A program made the translations under genes and the position numbers. A DNA stretch of 64,000 nt, from assembly GCF_024298825.1 (NCBI RefSeq), contig NZ_CP101153.1, forward strand, positions 2,418,001 to 2,482,000. Direction: 5' to 3'. The notes under the pieces were generated by a model. The model was not told the DNA's origin. It made no database searches and saw only the letters and a program-made list of their open reading frames with translations. Origin of the DNA: Haloglomus salinum (lineage in GTDB: Archaea > Halobacteriota > Halobacteria > Halobacteriales > Haloarculaceae). Every line of letters starts with the position of its first letter. Position 1 is the stretch's first letter. This document shows, piece by piece, positions 25,434-34,089 of this stretch.

Positions 25434-26302
25434 TGCAGGTCGGCATGCTGTACTCGCGCATCCGGCGCGACGAGAAGCTCCTGCTCAGCGAACTGCGCGA
25501 CCGCGACCACGAGGTGACGAAGGTCGATGTCCGCAAGGAGCACTTCGACGTCCACGAGACACCCGAGGCGTTCCAGGACGTGGACCTCGTGCTGGACCGC
25601 TGTCTCGCGACCAGTCGCTCGCGCTACGCCACGGAGTTCGTCGCCCACTACGACGTGCCTGTGGTCAACGACCCGCGGACGGCGGCCATCTGCGCGGACA
25701 AGGCCCGGAACAGCCTCGTCCTCGCCGAGGCCGACGTGCCGACGCCGCGGACGACGGTCGCGTTCACCAAGGAGTCGGCGCTGGAGGCCATCGAGAACTT
25801 CGGCTACCCGTGTGTGCTGAAGCCCGTCGTGGGCTCGTGGGGTCGCCTGATGGCGAAGATCGACTCCCGGAATGCCGCCGAGGCCATCCTCGAACACAAG
25901 GAGACGCTCGGCCACTACGAGCACAAGGTGTTCTACATCCAGGAGTTCGTCGAGAAGCCGGGCCGTGACATCCGCGTCCTGGCGACGGACGGGGAGCCGG
26001 TCGCGGCGATGGCCCGCTCCTCGGACCACTGGCTCACGAACGCCGCGAAGGGTGCCACCACCGAGCGCATCGAGGTGACCGACGAGATGCGCGACCTCGT
26101 CGAGCGCGCCAGTGCCGCGGTCGGTGACGGCCTCCTCGGTGTCGACCTCATGGAGACGGGCGAGAACTACACCGTCCACGAGGTGAACCACACGGTCGAG
26201 TTCAAGGCGCTCAACGAGGTCGCCGACGTGGACGTGCCCGGCACGGTCGTCGACTGGCTGGAGGGGAAGGCCGACACGGAGACCGCGGAGGTCCAGACAT
26301 GA
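25433..26302 (+). CDS. argX: Glutamate--LysW ligase (ArgX/LysX ATP-grasp)
   Basis: 289 residues. A RimK-type ATP-grasp with 'PVVNDPRTAAICADKARNSL', 'YPCVLKPVVGSWGRLMAKI', 'FYIQEFVEKPGRDIRVL' and 'GVDLMETGENYTVHEVNHTVEF'. It ligates the alpha-amino group of glutamate (and/or aminoadipate) to the LysW C-terminus. The ArgX versus LysX specificity motif would lie near 'EVNHTVEFK', but I cannot decide from sequence; the surrounding arg genes favour arginine. Its stop overlaps argC. Confidence 0.94.
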   Translation: MQVGMLYSRIRRDEKLLLSELRDRDHEVTKVDVRKEHFDVHETPEAFQDVDLVLDRCLATSRSRYATEFVAHYDVPVVNDPRTAAICADKARNSLVLAEADVPTPRTTVAFTKESALEAIENFGYPCVLKPVVGSWGRLMAKIDSRNAAEAILEHKETLGHYEHKVFYIQEFVEKPGRDIRVLATDGEPVAAMARSSDHWLTNAAKGATTERIEVTDEMRDLVERASAAVGDGLLGVDLMETGENYTVHEVNHTVEFKALNEVADVDVPGTVVDWLEGKADTETAEVQT

Positions 26303-27336
26303 CCACGACCGCCAGCGTCGTCGGCGGCACCGGCTTCACGGGCGGGGAACTCCTGCGCCTGCTCGACGGCCACCCCGAGTTCGAGGTCGTGCAGGCGACC
26401 TCGCGCTCGGAGGCGAACAAGACCGTCGGCGGCAGCCACCCGAACCTGCGCCACATGGACCTGCGGTTCTCCGACCCGGAGGACCTCGAGTCCGTGGACA
26501 CGCTGTTCGCGTGTACGCCCCACGGCGTCTCGATGGGCCAGGTCGACGAGTTCCGCGACGCCGCGGGCACCGTCGTCGACCTCTCGGCGGACTTCCGTCT
26601 GCCCGAGGAGCAGTACTACGACGACTACTACGACGGCCACGAGCGGCCGGAACTGCTGGACGAGGCCGAGTACGCCCTGCCGGAACTCAACCGCGAGAAC
26701 CTGCCGGGTGCCGACCTCATCGCGGCGGGTGGCTGCAACGCCACCGCCAGTATCGTCGGCCTGCTCCCGCTGTTCGAGGCGGGCATCCTCGACGGCGACG
26801 AGCAGCTCGTCATCGACATCAAGGTCGGGTCCAGCGAGGGCGGCGCCGGCGGCGGCGCGGCCTCCTCGCACGCCGAGCGCTCGGGCGTCGTCCGCCCGTA
26901 CGCGCCGACCGGCCACCGTCACGAGGCCGAGATAGAGGCGTACCTCGGCACGAGCGTCTCGTTCACCGTCCACGCCGTGGACATGATCCGCGGCGCGAGC
27001 GCGACCTGCCATATCTTCCCGAACGGGCCCGTCTCGAAGGGCGACCTCTGGCAGGCGTACCGGGGCCAGTACGAGGACGAGCCGTTCGTCCGCATGGCCG
27101 CCGGCGGCGGTGGCGTCTACCGCTACCCCGAGCCGAAGGCCGTCGCGGGCTCGAACTTCGCCGAGGTCGGATTTGAAATCGACCCCGGCAACAAGCGCCT
27201 CGTCGTCTTCTCGGCCATCGACAACATGATGAAGGGCTCGGCGGGCCAGGCGGTCCACGCCGCCAACGTCGCGCTGGGCTTCGAGGAGACCGCCGGGCTG
27301 GAGCACACCGGGTTCCATCCCATCGGCGCACCCTGA
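26299..27336 (+). CDS. argC: LysW-glutamyl-phosphate reductase (ArgC/LysY type)
   Basis: 345 residues. 'VVGGTGFTGGELLRLLDGHP' is the NADP-binding start, the catalytic cysteine lies in 'AAGGCNATASIVGL', and 'GSSEGGAGGGAASSHAERSG' and 'VHAVDMIRGASATCHIF' are family features. It reduces LysW-gamma-glutamyl phosphate to the semialdehyde. It overlaps argX by four bases. About 190 bp containing a second tiny coupled ORF separates it from argB. Confidence 0.95.
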   Translation: MTTTASVVGGTGFTGGELLRLLDGHPEFEVVQATSRSEANKTVGGSHPNLRHMDLRFSDPEDLESVDTLFACTPHGVSMGQVDEFRDAAGTVVDLSADFRLPEEQYYDDYYDGHERPELLDEAEYALPELNRENLPGADLIAAGGCNATASIVGLLPLFEAGILDGDEQLVIDIKVGSSEGGAGGGAASSHAERSGVVRPYAPTGHRHEAEIEAYLGTSVSFTVHAVDMIRGASATCHIFPNGPVSKGDLWQAYRGQYEDEPFVRMAAGGGGVYRYPEPKAVAGSNFAEVGFEIDPGNKRLVVFSAIDNMMKGSAGQAVHAANVALGFEETAGLEHTGFHPIGAP

Positions 27337-27380
27337 GGACAGCAACGCAACTGCAAAGCGTGCGGAATTTTTCGAAAACG

Positions 27381-27530
27381 ATGCAACTTCACGACGAAAA
27401 CGCGTGTTCTACGACGAACGATTCGACGAGCAGCCCTGGGGCGCCCGTATCTGGGCGACCAGTCAGTCCACGAGCGGCTGCTCGACCACCCCGCACGCCA
27501 GCCACGGTGCACGGAGGTGAGGCGGCGTGA
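27381..27530 (+). CDS. Tiny ORF coupled between argC and argB
   Basis: 49 codons, MQLHDENACSTTNDSTSSPG and on to TVHGGEAA. It begins 44 bases after the argC stop, and its TGA overlaps the argB GTG (GTGA). It contains GGAGGTGA shortly before that overlap. Ser/Thr/Pro-rich, with no known family. Its arrangement mirrors the small ORF before argX: same size, same end overlap and same embedded ribosome-binding site. Expression is unproven; it could be a translational-coupling spacer. Confidence 0.35.
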   Translation: MQLHDENACSTTNDSTSSPGAPVSGRPVSPRAAARPPRTPATVHGGEAA

Positions 27531-28384
27531 GCGACGTGGCAGACTACGACTGCGTCGTCGTCAAGATCGGCGGCGCGAAGGCCGTCGAACCGGAGGGTGC
27601 GCTGGCCGACATCGCCGACCTCGTGGACGAGAGCGTCGAGATGGCCGTCGTCCACGGCGGCTCGACGGCGGTCGACGACACGCTCGAACGGATGGGGATG
27701 GAGCCCGAGTACGTCGAGACCCCCTCGGGTGTCGTCGGGCGCTTCACCGACGAGGAGACCATGGACGTGTTCAAGATGGCCATGGCCGGCCTCGTGAACA
27801 CCGACCTCGTGACGGGCCTGCGCGACGCCGGCGCCGACGCCGTCGGCCTCTCCGGGGTGGACGGCGGGCTCCTGACGGGCTCGCGCAAGTCCGCGGTTCG
27901 GGTCGTCGAGGACGGGAAGAAGAAGATCCGCCGCGGCGACCACTCGGGCACAATCAAGCAGGTCAACGGTGACCTGCTCGAGACGCTGCTCGATGACGGC
28001 TACACGCCGGTCGCGTCGCCGCCGATGCTGGCCGACGACGGTGTTGCGGTGAACACCGACGCCGACCGCGCGAGTGCGGCGGTGGCGGGCGCGCTCGGCG
28101 CGACGCTCGTCTCGCTCACCGACGTGGAGGGCGTCTACCGTGACCCCGACGACGCCTCGACGCGCATCGAGACGGTCGAGACCGCCGACGACTTCGCGGA
28201 ACTCGAATCGGCGGCGGAGGGGTTCATGAGCCGGAAGGTGATGGCCGCGACGGAGGCGCTCGAGGGTGGGTCCCCCGAGGTCGTCGTCGCCTCGGCCAAC
28301 GCCGACCGCCCCGTCCGCGCGGCGCTGGAGGGCGGCGGCACGCACGTCCTGCAGCGCGCGCTCCCCGAGGGGGACGAGACATGA
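27527..28384 (+). CDS. argB: LysW-glutamate kinase (ArgB/LysZ type)
   Basis: 285 residues from a GTG start overlapping the tiny ORF. Amino-acid kinase motifs: 'CVVVKIGGAKAVEP', 'MAVVHGGSTAVDDTLERMG', 'GLSGVDGGLLTG', 'NTDADRASAAVAGALGATLV' and 'LTDVEGVYRDPDD'. It phosphorylates the gamma-carboxylate of LysW-bound glutamate. It ends 61 bp before argD. Confidence 0.95.
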   Translation: MSDVADYDCVVVKIGGAKAVEPEGALADIADLVDESVEMAVVHGGSTAVDDTLERMGMEPEYVETPSGVVGRFTDEETMDVFKMAMAGLVNTDLVTGLRDAGADAVGLSGVDGGLLTGSRKSAVRVVEDGKKKIRRGDHSGTIKQVNGDLLETLLDDGYTPVASPPMLADDGVAVNTDADRASAAVAGALGATLVSLTDVEGVYRDPDDASTRIETVETADDFAELESAAEGFMSRKVMAATEALEGGSPEVVVASANADRPVRAALEGGGTHVLQRALPEGDET

Positions 28385-28445
28385 CCGACCGGCAGCACTG
28401 TCACGGACCGACAGGTTCGATAACGCAGGCCCGCCACACGTACGC

Positions 28446-29573
28446 ATGACCGGATTCGTCTTCTCCGAGAAGCCCATCCGCATCGAACGCGGCGAGGGCG
28501 TCCACCTCTACGACGCCAACGGGACCGAGTATCTGGACTTCGGCGCCAGCTACGCCTGCACGCCGGTCGGCCACTGCCACCCCGAGGTGGTCGACGCCGC
28601 GACCAGCCAGCTGGAGGACCTGATGTACGTCCAGGCCTCGTACCCGACCGACGTGCGCGACGCACTGTACGAGGCGCTCGCGGACTCTGCGCCGGGCGAC
28701 CTGGACTACGTCTGGCTCTGCAACTCCGGGACCGAGGCGAACGAGGCCGCCCTGAAGTTCGCCCGGAGCGCGACGGGGAACGAGAAACTCGTCGCGACCA
28801 CGCGTGGCTTCCACGGCCGCACGATGGGCGCGCTCGCGGCCACCTGGAAGGACAAGTACAAGAAGCCGTTCGAGCCGCTGGCCGGCGGCGTCGAGTTCGT
28901 GGAGTACGGCGACGCCGACGCGATGGCCGAGGCCGTCGACGACGAGACCGCCGCGGTCATCCTCGAACCGCTGCAGGGCGAGGGTGGCATCAACCCCGCC
29001 GACCCCGAGTACCTGCACGCGGTCCGCGAGACCGCGACCGAGCACGGCGCGGCGATGGTGCTGGACGAGATACAGACGGGGCTCGGGCGTACCGGCCACA
29101 TGTGGGCCGCCGAGAAGCACGACGTCGTCCCGGACATCCTGACCACGGCGAAGGGCCTCGGTAGCGGGCTCCCCATCGGCTCGACGGTCGTGAAGGAGTG
29201 GGTCGCGGAGAACTGCGGCGACCACGGCTCCACCTTCTCGGGTGGGCCGGTCGTCTCGGCTGCGGCGGGCGCCACGCTGGACGTGCTCCAGCGCGAGAAC
29301 GTCCCCCAGCACGCCGCCGAGGTGGGCGACTACCTCATGGGCGAGGTCGAGAGCCGCCTCGGTGACGAGGTGCGCGACGTGCGCGGGCACGGCCTGATGG
29401 TCGGCATCGAGGTGAAACGTGGGGCCAACCGCCTGCTGCGCGACCTCGCCATCGAACACCAGATACTCGCGCTCCCCGCGGGCCGGACGGTGCTGCGGCT
29501 GCTGCCGCCGCTCACCATCGAGCGCGAGCACGCCGACGAGGTCGTCGACGCGCTGGAGGCGATCATCGCGTGA
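28446..29573 (+). CDS. argD: LysW-gamma-glutamyl-semialdehyde aminotransferase (ArgD/LysJ)
   Basis: 375 residues. A class III PLP aminotransferase with 'NSGTEANEAALKFAR', 'GFHGRTMGALAAT', 'VLDEIQTGLGRTGHMW' and the Schiff-base lysine in 'TTAKGLGSGLPIGS'. It forms LysW-ornithine. The ATG at 28446 is chosen because the domain starts at 'FSEKPIRIERGEG'. It overlaps argE by four bases. Confidence 0.95.
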   Translation: MTGFVFSEKPIRIERGEGVHLYDANGTEYLDFGASYACTPVGHCHPEVVDAATSQLEDLMYVQASYPTDVRDALYEALADSAPGDLDYVWLCNSGTEANEAALKFARSATGNEKLVATTRGFHGRTMGALAATWKDKYKKPFEPLAGGVEFVEYGDADAMAEAVDDETAAVILEPLQGEGGINPADPEYLHAVRETATEHGAAMVLDEIQTGLGRTGHMWAAEKHDVVPDILTTAKGLGSGLPIGSTVVKEWVAENCGDHGSTFSGGPVVSAAAGATLDVLQRENVPQHAAEVGDYLMGEVESRLGDEVRDVRGHGLMVGIEVKRGANRLLRDLAIEHQILALPAGRTVLRLLPPLTIEREHADEVVDALEAIIA

Positions 29574-30682
29574 GCGACGCCGCCGAAGCGCCGGCTGAGG
29601 CCGCGGTGCCCGTCGACGAGGAGGCGCGCGACCTCCTCGAACGCGTGGTCGATACGCCCTCTCCGACGGGCGAGGAGTCGGCCGCGGCCGCCGAACTCGT
29701 CGCGTTCTTCGAGTCTCACGGTCGGGAGGCGTGGACCGACGAGGTCGGCAACGTCCGCGCGCCCGCGGACGAGAGCGTCCTGCTCACCTCGCACGTCGAC
29801 ACCGTCCCCGGCGACATCCCCGTCCGCGTCGAACCCGGCGAGGGCGACGAGAGCGACGTGCTGTGGGGCCGGGGCAGCGTCGACGCGAAGGGGCCGCTGT
29901 GTGCGATGGCCGTCGCCGCGGTCCGCACCGGCGTCTCCTTCGTCGGCGTTGTCGGCGAGGAGGTCGACTCCCGGGGTGCGCGTCATCTCGTCGAGGACCG
30001 CGAGGCGCCCGACGCCGTCGTCAACGGCGAGCCGTCGGGCTGGGACGGGGTGACGCTCGGCTACCGCGGGTTGACCGCGGGCCGCTACGTCTGCACCTCG
30101 GAGTCCGGGCACACCTCGCGCGAGGACGCCAACGCCATCCAGTCGGCCATCCGCTGGTGGGCCCGCGTCGAGGACCGCTACGAGACCGACGAGTACGAAC
30201 CGGTCTTCGAGCAGGTCACGACCAAGCCCGTCGCGATGGACGGCGGCCTCACCGAGGACGGCCTCTCGGTGGAGGCGACGATGGACGTCCAGTTGCGGGT
30301 GCCGCCGTCGCTGACCGTCGAGGGCGTCCGCGAGGCCGTCGTCGCCGAACTCGACGAGGGGACAATCAACTGGAAGGACGCCGTCCAGCCGGTGATGGTC
30401 TCGCCGCGGACCGACGTGGCGCGGGCGTTCCGCGTCGCCATCCGCGACGTGGGCGGCGACCCGCGGCTCCTGCGTAAGACCGGCACCAGCGATATGAACG
30501 TTTTCGCCGGCGCGTGGGATTGTCCGATTGCGACCTACGGCCCCGGCGATTCCGACCTGGACCACGCGCCGAACGAGCACCTGCCGCTGCGCGACCTGGA
30601 CCGTGCCGTCGCGGTGCTCGAACACGTCGCGAGCGATTTCACCGACGACGCGGCCGACAGCGACCCCTCCCACGATGACTGA
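29570..30682 (+). CDS. argE: LysW-ornithine hydrolase (ArgE/LysK, M20 peptidase fold)
   Basis: 370 residues, GTG start inside the GTGA overlap with argD. Zinc ligands are seen in 'LLTSHVDTVPGD' (His), 'GRGSVDAKGPL' (Asp), 'GVVGEEVDSRGARH' (Glu pair) and 'YGPGDSDLDHAPNEHL'. It releases ornithine from LysW. The stop overlaps the argF start by eight bases. Confidence 0.94.
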   Translation: MSDAAEAPAEAAVPVDEEARDLLERVVDTPSPTGEESAAAAELVAFFESHGREAWTDEVGNVRAPADESVLLTSHVDTVPGDIPVRVEPGEGDESDVLWGRGSVDAKGPLCAMAVAAVRTGVSFVGVVGEEVDSRGARHLVEDREAPDAVVNGEPSGWDGVTLGYRGLTAGRYVCTSESGHTSREDANAIQSAIRWWARVEDRYETDEYEPVFEQVTTKPVAMDGGLTEDGLSVEATMDVQLRVPPSLTVEGVREAVVAELDEGTINWKDAVQPVMVSPRTDVARAFRVAIRDVGGDPRLLRKTGTSDMNVFAGAWDCPIATYGPGDSDLDHAPNEHLPLRDLDRAVAVLEHVASDFTDDAADSDPSHDD

Positions 30683-31589
30683 CGACACCGAGCCACGCAA
30701 CTTCGTCGATATCGACGACCTGACCACCGAGGAACTGCACGCGGTGCTGACCCGCGCGACCGACCTGAAAGAGCGCGAGCGCCGCGGGAAACACCACCCG
30801 CTCCTCTCTGGGCAGACGCTCGGGATGATATTCGAGAAGCCCTCGACGCGGACGCGGGTGTCGTTCGAGACAGGGATGACCCAGCTGGGTGGCCATGCCA
30901 TCTTCCTCGGCCCGGACGACATCCACCTCGGGCACGGCGAACCCGTCAAGGACACCGCCCGCGCGCTCTCGCGCTACGTGGACCTGCTGATGGCTCGCGT
31001 GTTCGACCACGCCGACATACAGGAACTGGCCGAGTACGCCACCGTCCCGGTGGTCAACGGCCTGACCGACGACGCCCATCCATGTCAGACGCTGGCGGAC
31101 CTGCTCACCATCCGCGAGCGGTTCGGCGACTTCGAGGCCGAGGTCACGTGGGTCGGCGACGGCAACAACGTCGCACAGTCGTTCGTGCTGGGCGCGGCGA
31201 TGGTCGACCTCGACCTGACGGTGGCGACGCCGCCGGAGTACGCCATCAGCGACGAAGTGCTCGACCGGGCGGCCGAACTCGGGACGCCGCCCGAGACCAC
31301 CGACGACCCCGAGGCGGCCGTCGAGGGCGCCGACATCGTCTACACGGATGTCTGGGTCAGCATGGGCCAGGAGGACCAGCGCGCGGAGAAACTGGAGCGG
31401 TTCCAGCGCGGTGGCTTCCAGGTGGACGACGACCTGCTCGACCCGGGCACGGAGGTGATGCACTGTCTCCCCGCCCACCGTGGCGAGGAGATCACCGACG
31501 AGGTGATGGAGTCCGACCGTGCCCTGGTGTGGGACCAGGCGGAGAACCGGCTCCACGCCCAGAAGGGGCTCATGACCTGGCTGGACTGA
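30675..31589 (+). CDS. argF: Ornithine carbamoyltransferase
   Basis: 304 residues. The carbamoyl-phosphate motif 'FEKPSTRTRVSFE', 'DAHPCQTLADLLTI', 'WVGDGNNVAQS' and 'MHCLPAHRGEEI' are diagnostic for ornithine (not aspartate) transcarbamylase. It produces citrulline for ArgG. Last gene of the block, followed by a small membrane protein after 52 bp. With argG and argH the route from glutamate to arginine is complete apart from carbamoyl-phosphate synthase, which is not in this window. Confidence 0.96.
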   Translation: MTDDTEPRNFVDIDDLTTEELHAVLTRATDLKERERRGKHHPLLSGQTLGMIFEKPSTRTRVSFETGMTQLGGHAIFLGPDDIHLGHGEPVKDTARALSRYVDLLMARVFDHADIQELAEYATVPVVNGLTDDAHPCQTLADLLTIRERFGDFEAEVTWVGDGNNVAQSFVLGAAMVDLDLTVATPPEYAISDEVLDRAAELGTPPETTDDPEAAVEGADIVYTDVWVSMGQEDQRAEKLERFQRGGFQVDDDLLDPGTEVMHCLPAHRGEEITDEVMESDRALVWDQAENRLHAQKGLMTWLD

Positions 31590-31641
31590 CCGACGCGGTC
31601 GAAACGCGGCTTTCTTGTCCGTCTGCCCGGACCGTTCGGTG

Positions 31642-31899
31642 ATGCCCTCTGACCCGCCGTTCCTCGACTCGACCGACCGGAGCCTCGACACCGACCAGCT
31701 ACTGTACGAAGCCGTTCCCGTCGCCAAACTCGTCGCCCTGGTCACCCTCGTCGCGTTCGTTCCGTTCGCGCTCCAGTTCGGCGTCGGCGGAAACGAGTTC
31801 CTCGGCGTCCTGTTCGGTGTCCTCGGGCAGTTCGTCCTCGCGGTCGGCGCCGCCGTCGTCCTGCTGTACGTCGTCGCCCGCGCACGGCAACTCGCGTAG
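31642..31899 (+). CDS. Small two-helix membrane protein, unknown function
   Basis: 85 residues. A 20-residue acidic N-terminus is followed by two hydrophobic helices (about 24-44 and 53-78) and a short basic end (RARQLA). No family recognised. It sits 52 bp after argF on the same strand and converges with thiL (19-bp gap). Confidence 0.6.
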   Translation: MPSDPPFLDSTDRSLDTDQLLYEAVPVAKLVALVTLVAFVPFALQFGVGGNEFLGVLFGVLGQFVLAVGAAVVLLYVVARARQLA

Positions 31900-31918
31900 G
31901 GTGGGCGGTCCCGGCCAG

Positions 31919-32842
31919 CTACCCGCCGTGCGTGTACCCGCGGTCCGGGAGCGGGTCGCCGTCGATGGTGAGCCCCGCGTCGGCCTGGACGACCGTTCCG
32001 ACCCGCGTCAGCGCGACCGGGCACGCATCGCGCGCGGTCGCGAGCGCCGCCTCCGGCACCGTGACGACGAGTTCGAAGTCCTCGCCGAAGAAGGCCGCCA
32101 GCTCCCGTTCGTCGGCCGCGTCGGCGGCCACGTCGGCCACGGCGCCGTGGATGGGGAGCGCGTCGCCCTCCAGCGCGATACCGCAGTCCGAGGCCTCGGC
32201 CAGCTGGTGGCACGAGCGCGCAAGGCCGTCGCTGGAGTCCATCATCGCCGTCGCACGCGGTGCGAGTGCGCGGCCCGCAGCCACGCGCGGCTCGAACCGG
32301 AAGAGGTCGTTGGCGCGCTTGGGGTCGTCGGCGAACAGCCGGAGCGCCGCGGCCGACCGCCCGAGCTCGCCTGTGACGCAGAGCGCGTCTCCCGGCGTTG
32401 CGCCGGAGCGCCGGACCGGTCCCGCCTCCCCGAGTCGGCCGAGCGCCGTCGTCGCGACCGTGAACTCGTCGTGGCCGTCGAGGTCGCCGCCGACGTACTC
32501 GGCGTCGACGGCCGCGCAGACCTCGCGGGCACCGCGGACGAACTCGCGCACCTCGTCCGGGCGGAACTCGGGCGCGCCGTAGACCGCGACGGCGGCGGTC
32601 GCGGCCGCGCCCATCGCGGCCACATCCGAGAGCGAGGCCGCGACCGCCCGCCAGCCCGCCGTGTAGCGCGTCGTCCCGTCCGGGAAGTCCGTCGTCTCGT
32701 GGAGCATGTCCGTCGTGAGGACCTGCCCGTCGACGACGGCGGCGTCGTCGCCCGCGGCCGGGAGGGTGTCCGCGATGAGGGCGAGGGCAGCGCGCTCGTC
32801 GAGGGGGGTGTCGGGGTCGGGGTCGCTCCCGGACTCGGTCAT
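31919..32842 (-). CDS. thiL: Thiamine-monophosphate kinase
   Basis: 307 residues. 'GDDAAVVDGQVLTTDMLHETT', 'GWRAVAASLSDVAAMGAAATA', 'YVGGDLDGHDEF' and 'MDSSDGLARSCHQLA' are the ordered ThiL/PurM-fold motifs that bind Mg-ATP. It makes thiamine pyrophosphate, which the E1 enzyme encoded further right requires. Upstream, within about 130 bp, begins a composite repeat. Confidence 0.93.
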   Translation of the reverse strand: MTESGSDPDPDTPLDERAALALIADTLPAAGDDAAVVDGQVLTTDMLHETTDFPDGTTRYTAGWRAVAASLSDVAAMGAAATAAVAVYGAPEFRPDEVREFVRGAREVCAAVDAEYVGGDLDGHDEFTVATTALGRLGEAGPVRRSGATPGDALCVTGELGRSAAALRLFADDPKRANDLFRFEPRVAAGRALAPRATAMMDSSDGLARSCHQLAEASDCGIALEGDALPIHGAVADVAADAADERELAAFFGEDFELVVTVPEAALATARDACPVALTRVGTVVQADAGLTIDGDPLPDRGYTHGG

Positions 32843-32974
32843 CGTCGGAGGAGGGGGCGCGCGGGGTAAAGGGATGCCGGCAAGGAGGTGGAGTTAATCG
32901 AGACGGTACCCGTGTGTCCAAATTCTCCGCCTGCTCTCTCTGGAACAGCGGAGACGACAACGAGAGAACCGATA

Positions 32975-33455
32975 GAAAGCCCCCGCCCGCTCGACCAGCC
33001 GCGGCTCGTTGCGCTCCTCGCGCTCACTCCGCTCGCGCTGCGGTGCTTACGTCGCCGGGGCTGGGTCGAGGCGGATTGTCGGCTCCGCCGACAATCTAGT
33101 AGCTGGCGGCTTCGCCGCCAGCCGGGCGGCCCCTTTCAGTCCCGCCCTGTTGCCTGTGGCACCGAGCGTTCGCGGGTGGTGGTTCCAGCGGAGCAGGGTG
33201 CCCCCACACCTCCCCGCGCCGTCGCCGCGAGGCTTCGACACGCTCGCTTTCGCTCGCGGTCTCAGCCGGGGGGCGACGGCGCGCTTCCTGGTCGCGGAAC
33301 CAGCCGGCCGACCAACCGCCACCCGGCCGGGAGCGCGTGCCGAGGGCCGGACGGCCCGAGTGCCGCGCGACCTGGGGAAGGGAAGGGGCGCCGCGCCCAT
33401 GACACCGGCCACGTCGGGTGGGAATGAAAGCGGCCGGGGGCTTTCGACAGCCTCC
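32975..33455. repeat. Composite intergenic repeat element, copy B
   Basis: No gene lies between thiL and 33545. This stretch matches the 57.8-kb element from end to end in the same orientation: the left end GAAAGCCCCC then CTCGACCA, GCGGTGCTTACGTCGCC (33040-33056, identical at 57887-57903), GGGAGCGCGTG, GCGACCTGGGGAAGGG (33367-33382, identical at 58166-58181), and a right end GGGGGCTTTCG that is an inverted version of the left end. Internal modules at 33178-33194 and 33279-33292 are shared with copy A at 9.3 kb. Two perfect hairpins lie at 33073-33123. Open frames here are fortuitous. Confidence 0.8.
33073..33123. repeat. 51-bp double-hairpin module
   Basis: Two perfect inverted repeats joined by TAGTA: GATTGTCGGC/GCCGACAATC and GCTGGCGGC/GCCGCCAGC, each with a three-base loop. 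The same 51-bp module occurs in reverse orientation at 37809-37859, and differences fall mainly in loops and linker, so stems are conserved. Confidence 0.85.
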
Positions 33456-33544
33456 CGTCGTCGCCGTCACCACCATCCCCGTACACCCACCACTTCCACT
33501 CCGCCACCGAACACCTTTAGACGGCACCCGCCCACCGGCCGGAC

Positions 33545-33970
33545 ATGGATTATCGTCAGGTCGAGGGCGCCCGGGAGTTCGTCGCCCGACTCGACCACGG
33601 CCGGGACTGGCGCGCGCAGATCGAGGAATTCGCCGCCGACGAGGGCATCGACGCGGCCTTCTTCGTCGGCCTCGGGGCGGTGCAGGACGCGGAGATATAC
33701 TTCTACGACCAGGACGAGCAGGAGTACTACCCCGAACGGTTCGACGAGCCGTTCGAGGTCGCCTCGTGTACGGGCAACGTCTCGTGGCTCGACGGGGAAC
33801 GCTTCGCGCACACGCACATGGTCCTCTCTCGCGAGGACGGCTCCTGTGTCGCGGGCCACCTCAACGAGGCCACGACGTTCGCCGGCGAACTGTACGTCCG
33901 TGAGTTCGACACCGACCTCGTCCGGGAGCACGACGAGACGACCGACCTCGACCTGTGGGGCGGGCTCTGA
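33545..33970 (+). CDS. PPC/DUF296-domain protein
   Basis: 141 residues. 'EFAADEGIDAAFFVGLGAVQ', 'EIYFYDQDEQEYY', 'VASCTGNVSWLDGERFAHTH' and 'GHLNEATTFAGELYVREFDT' match the PPC (DUF296) fold, which in plants is attached to AT-hooks. The prokaryotic stand-alone form has no settled function, although DNA binding is often assumed. His residues in 'FAHTHMV' and 'GHL' could bind a metal. It precedes polC by 119 bp on the same strand. Confidence 0.85.
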   Translation: MDYRQVEGAREFVARLDHGRDWRAQIEEFAADEGIDAAFFVGLGAVQDAEIYFYDQDEQEYYPERFDEPFEVASCTGNVSWLDGERFAHTHMVLSREDGSCVAGHLNEATTFAGELYVREFDTDLVREHDETTDLDLWGGL

Positions 33971-34089
33971 GGACGGGAAATAACCTGGAAATGTGGGCGG
34001 AAAACGGCGTGGGAACGACATACGACTTGAACTGACTGGATAATCGACGAAACCGTGATACAACGATACAATATCTGGGGGCGGTCGTA

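Noticed and set aside
33009-33500. Open frames across the repeat before the PPC-domain gene
   Set aside because: They run through hairpin modules shared with other intergenic regions in different frames and orientations, so they are not protein genes.
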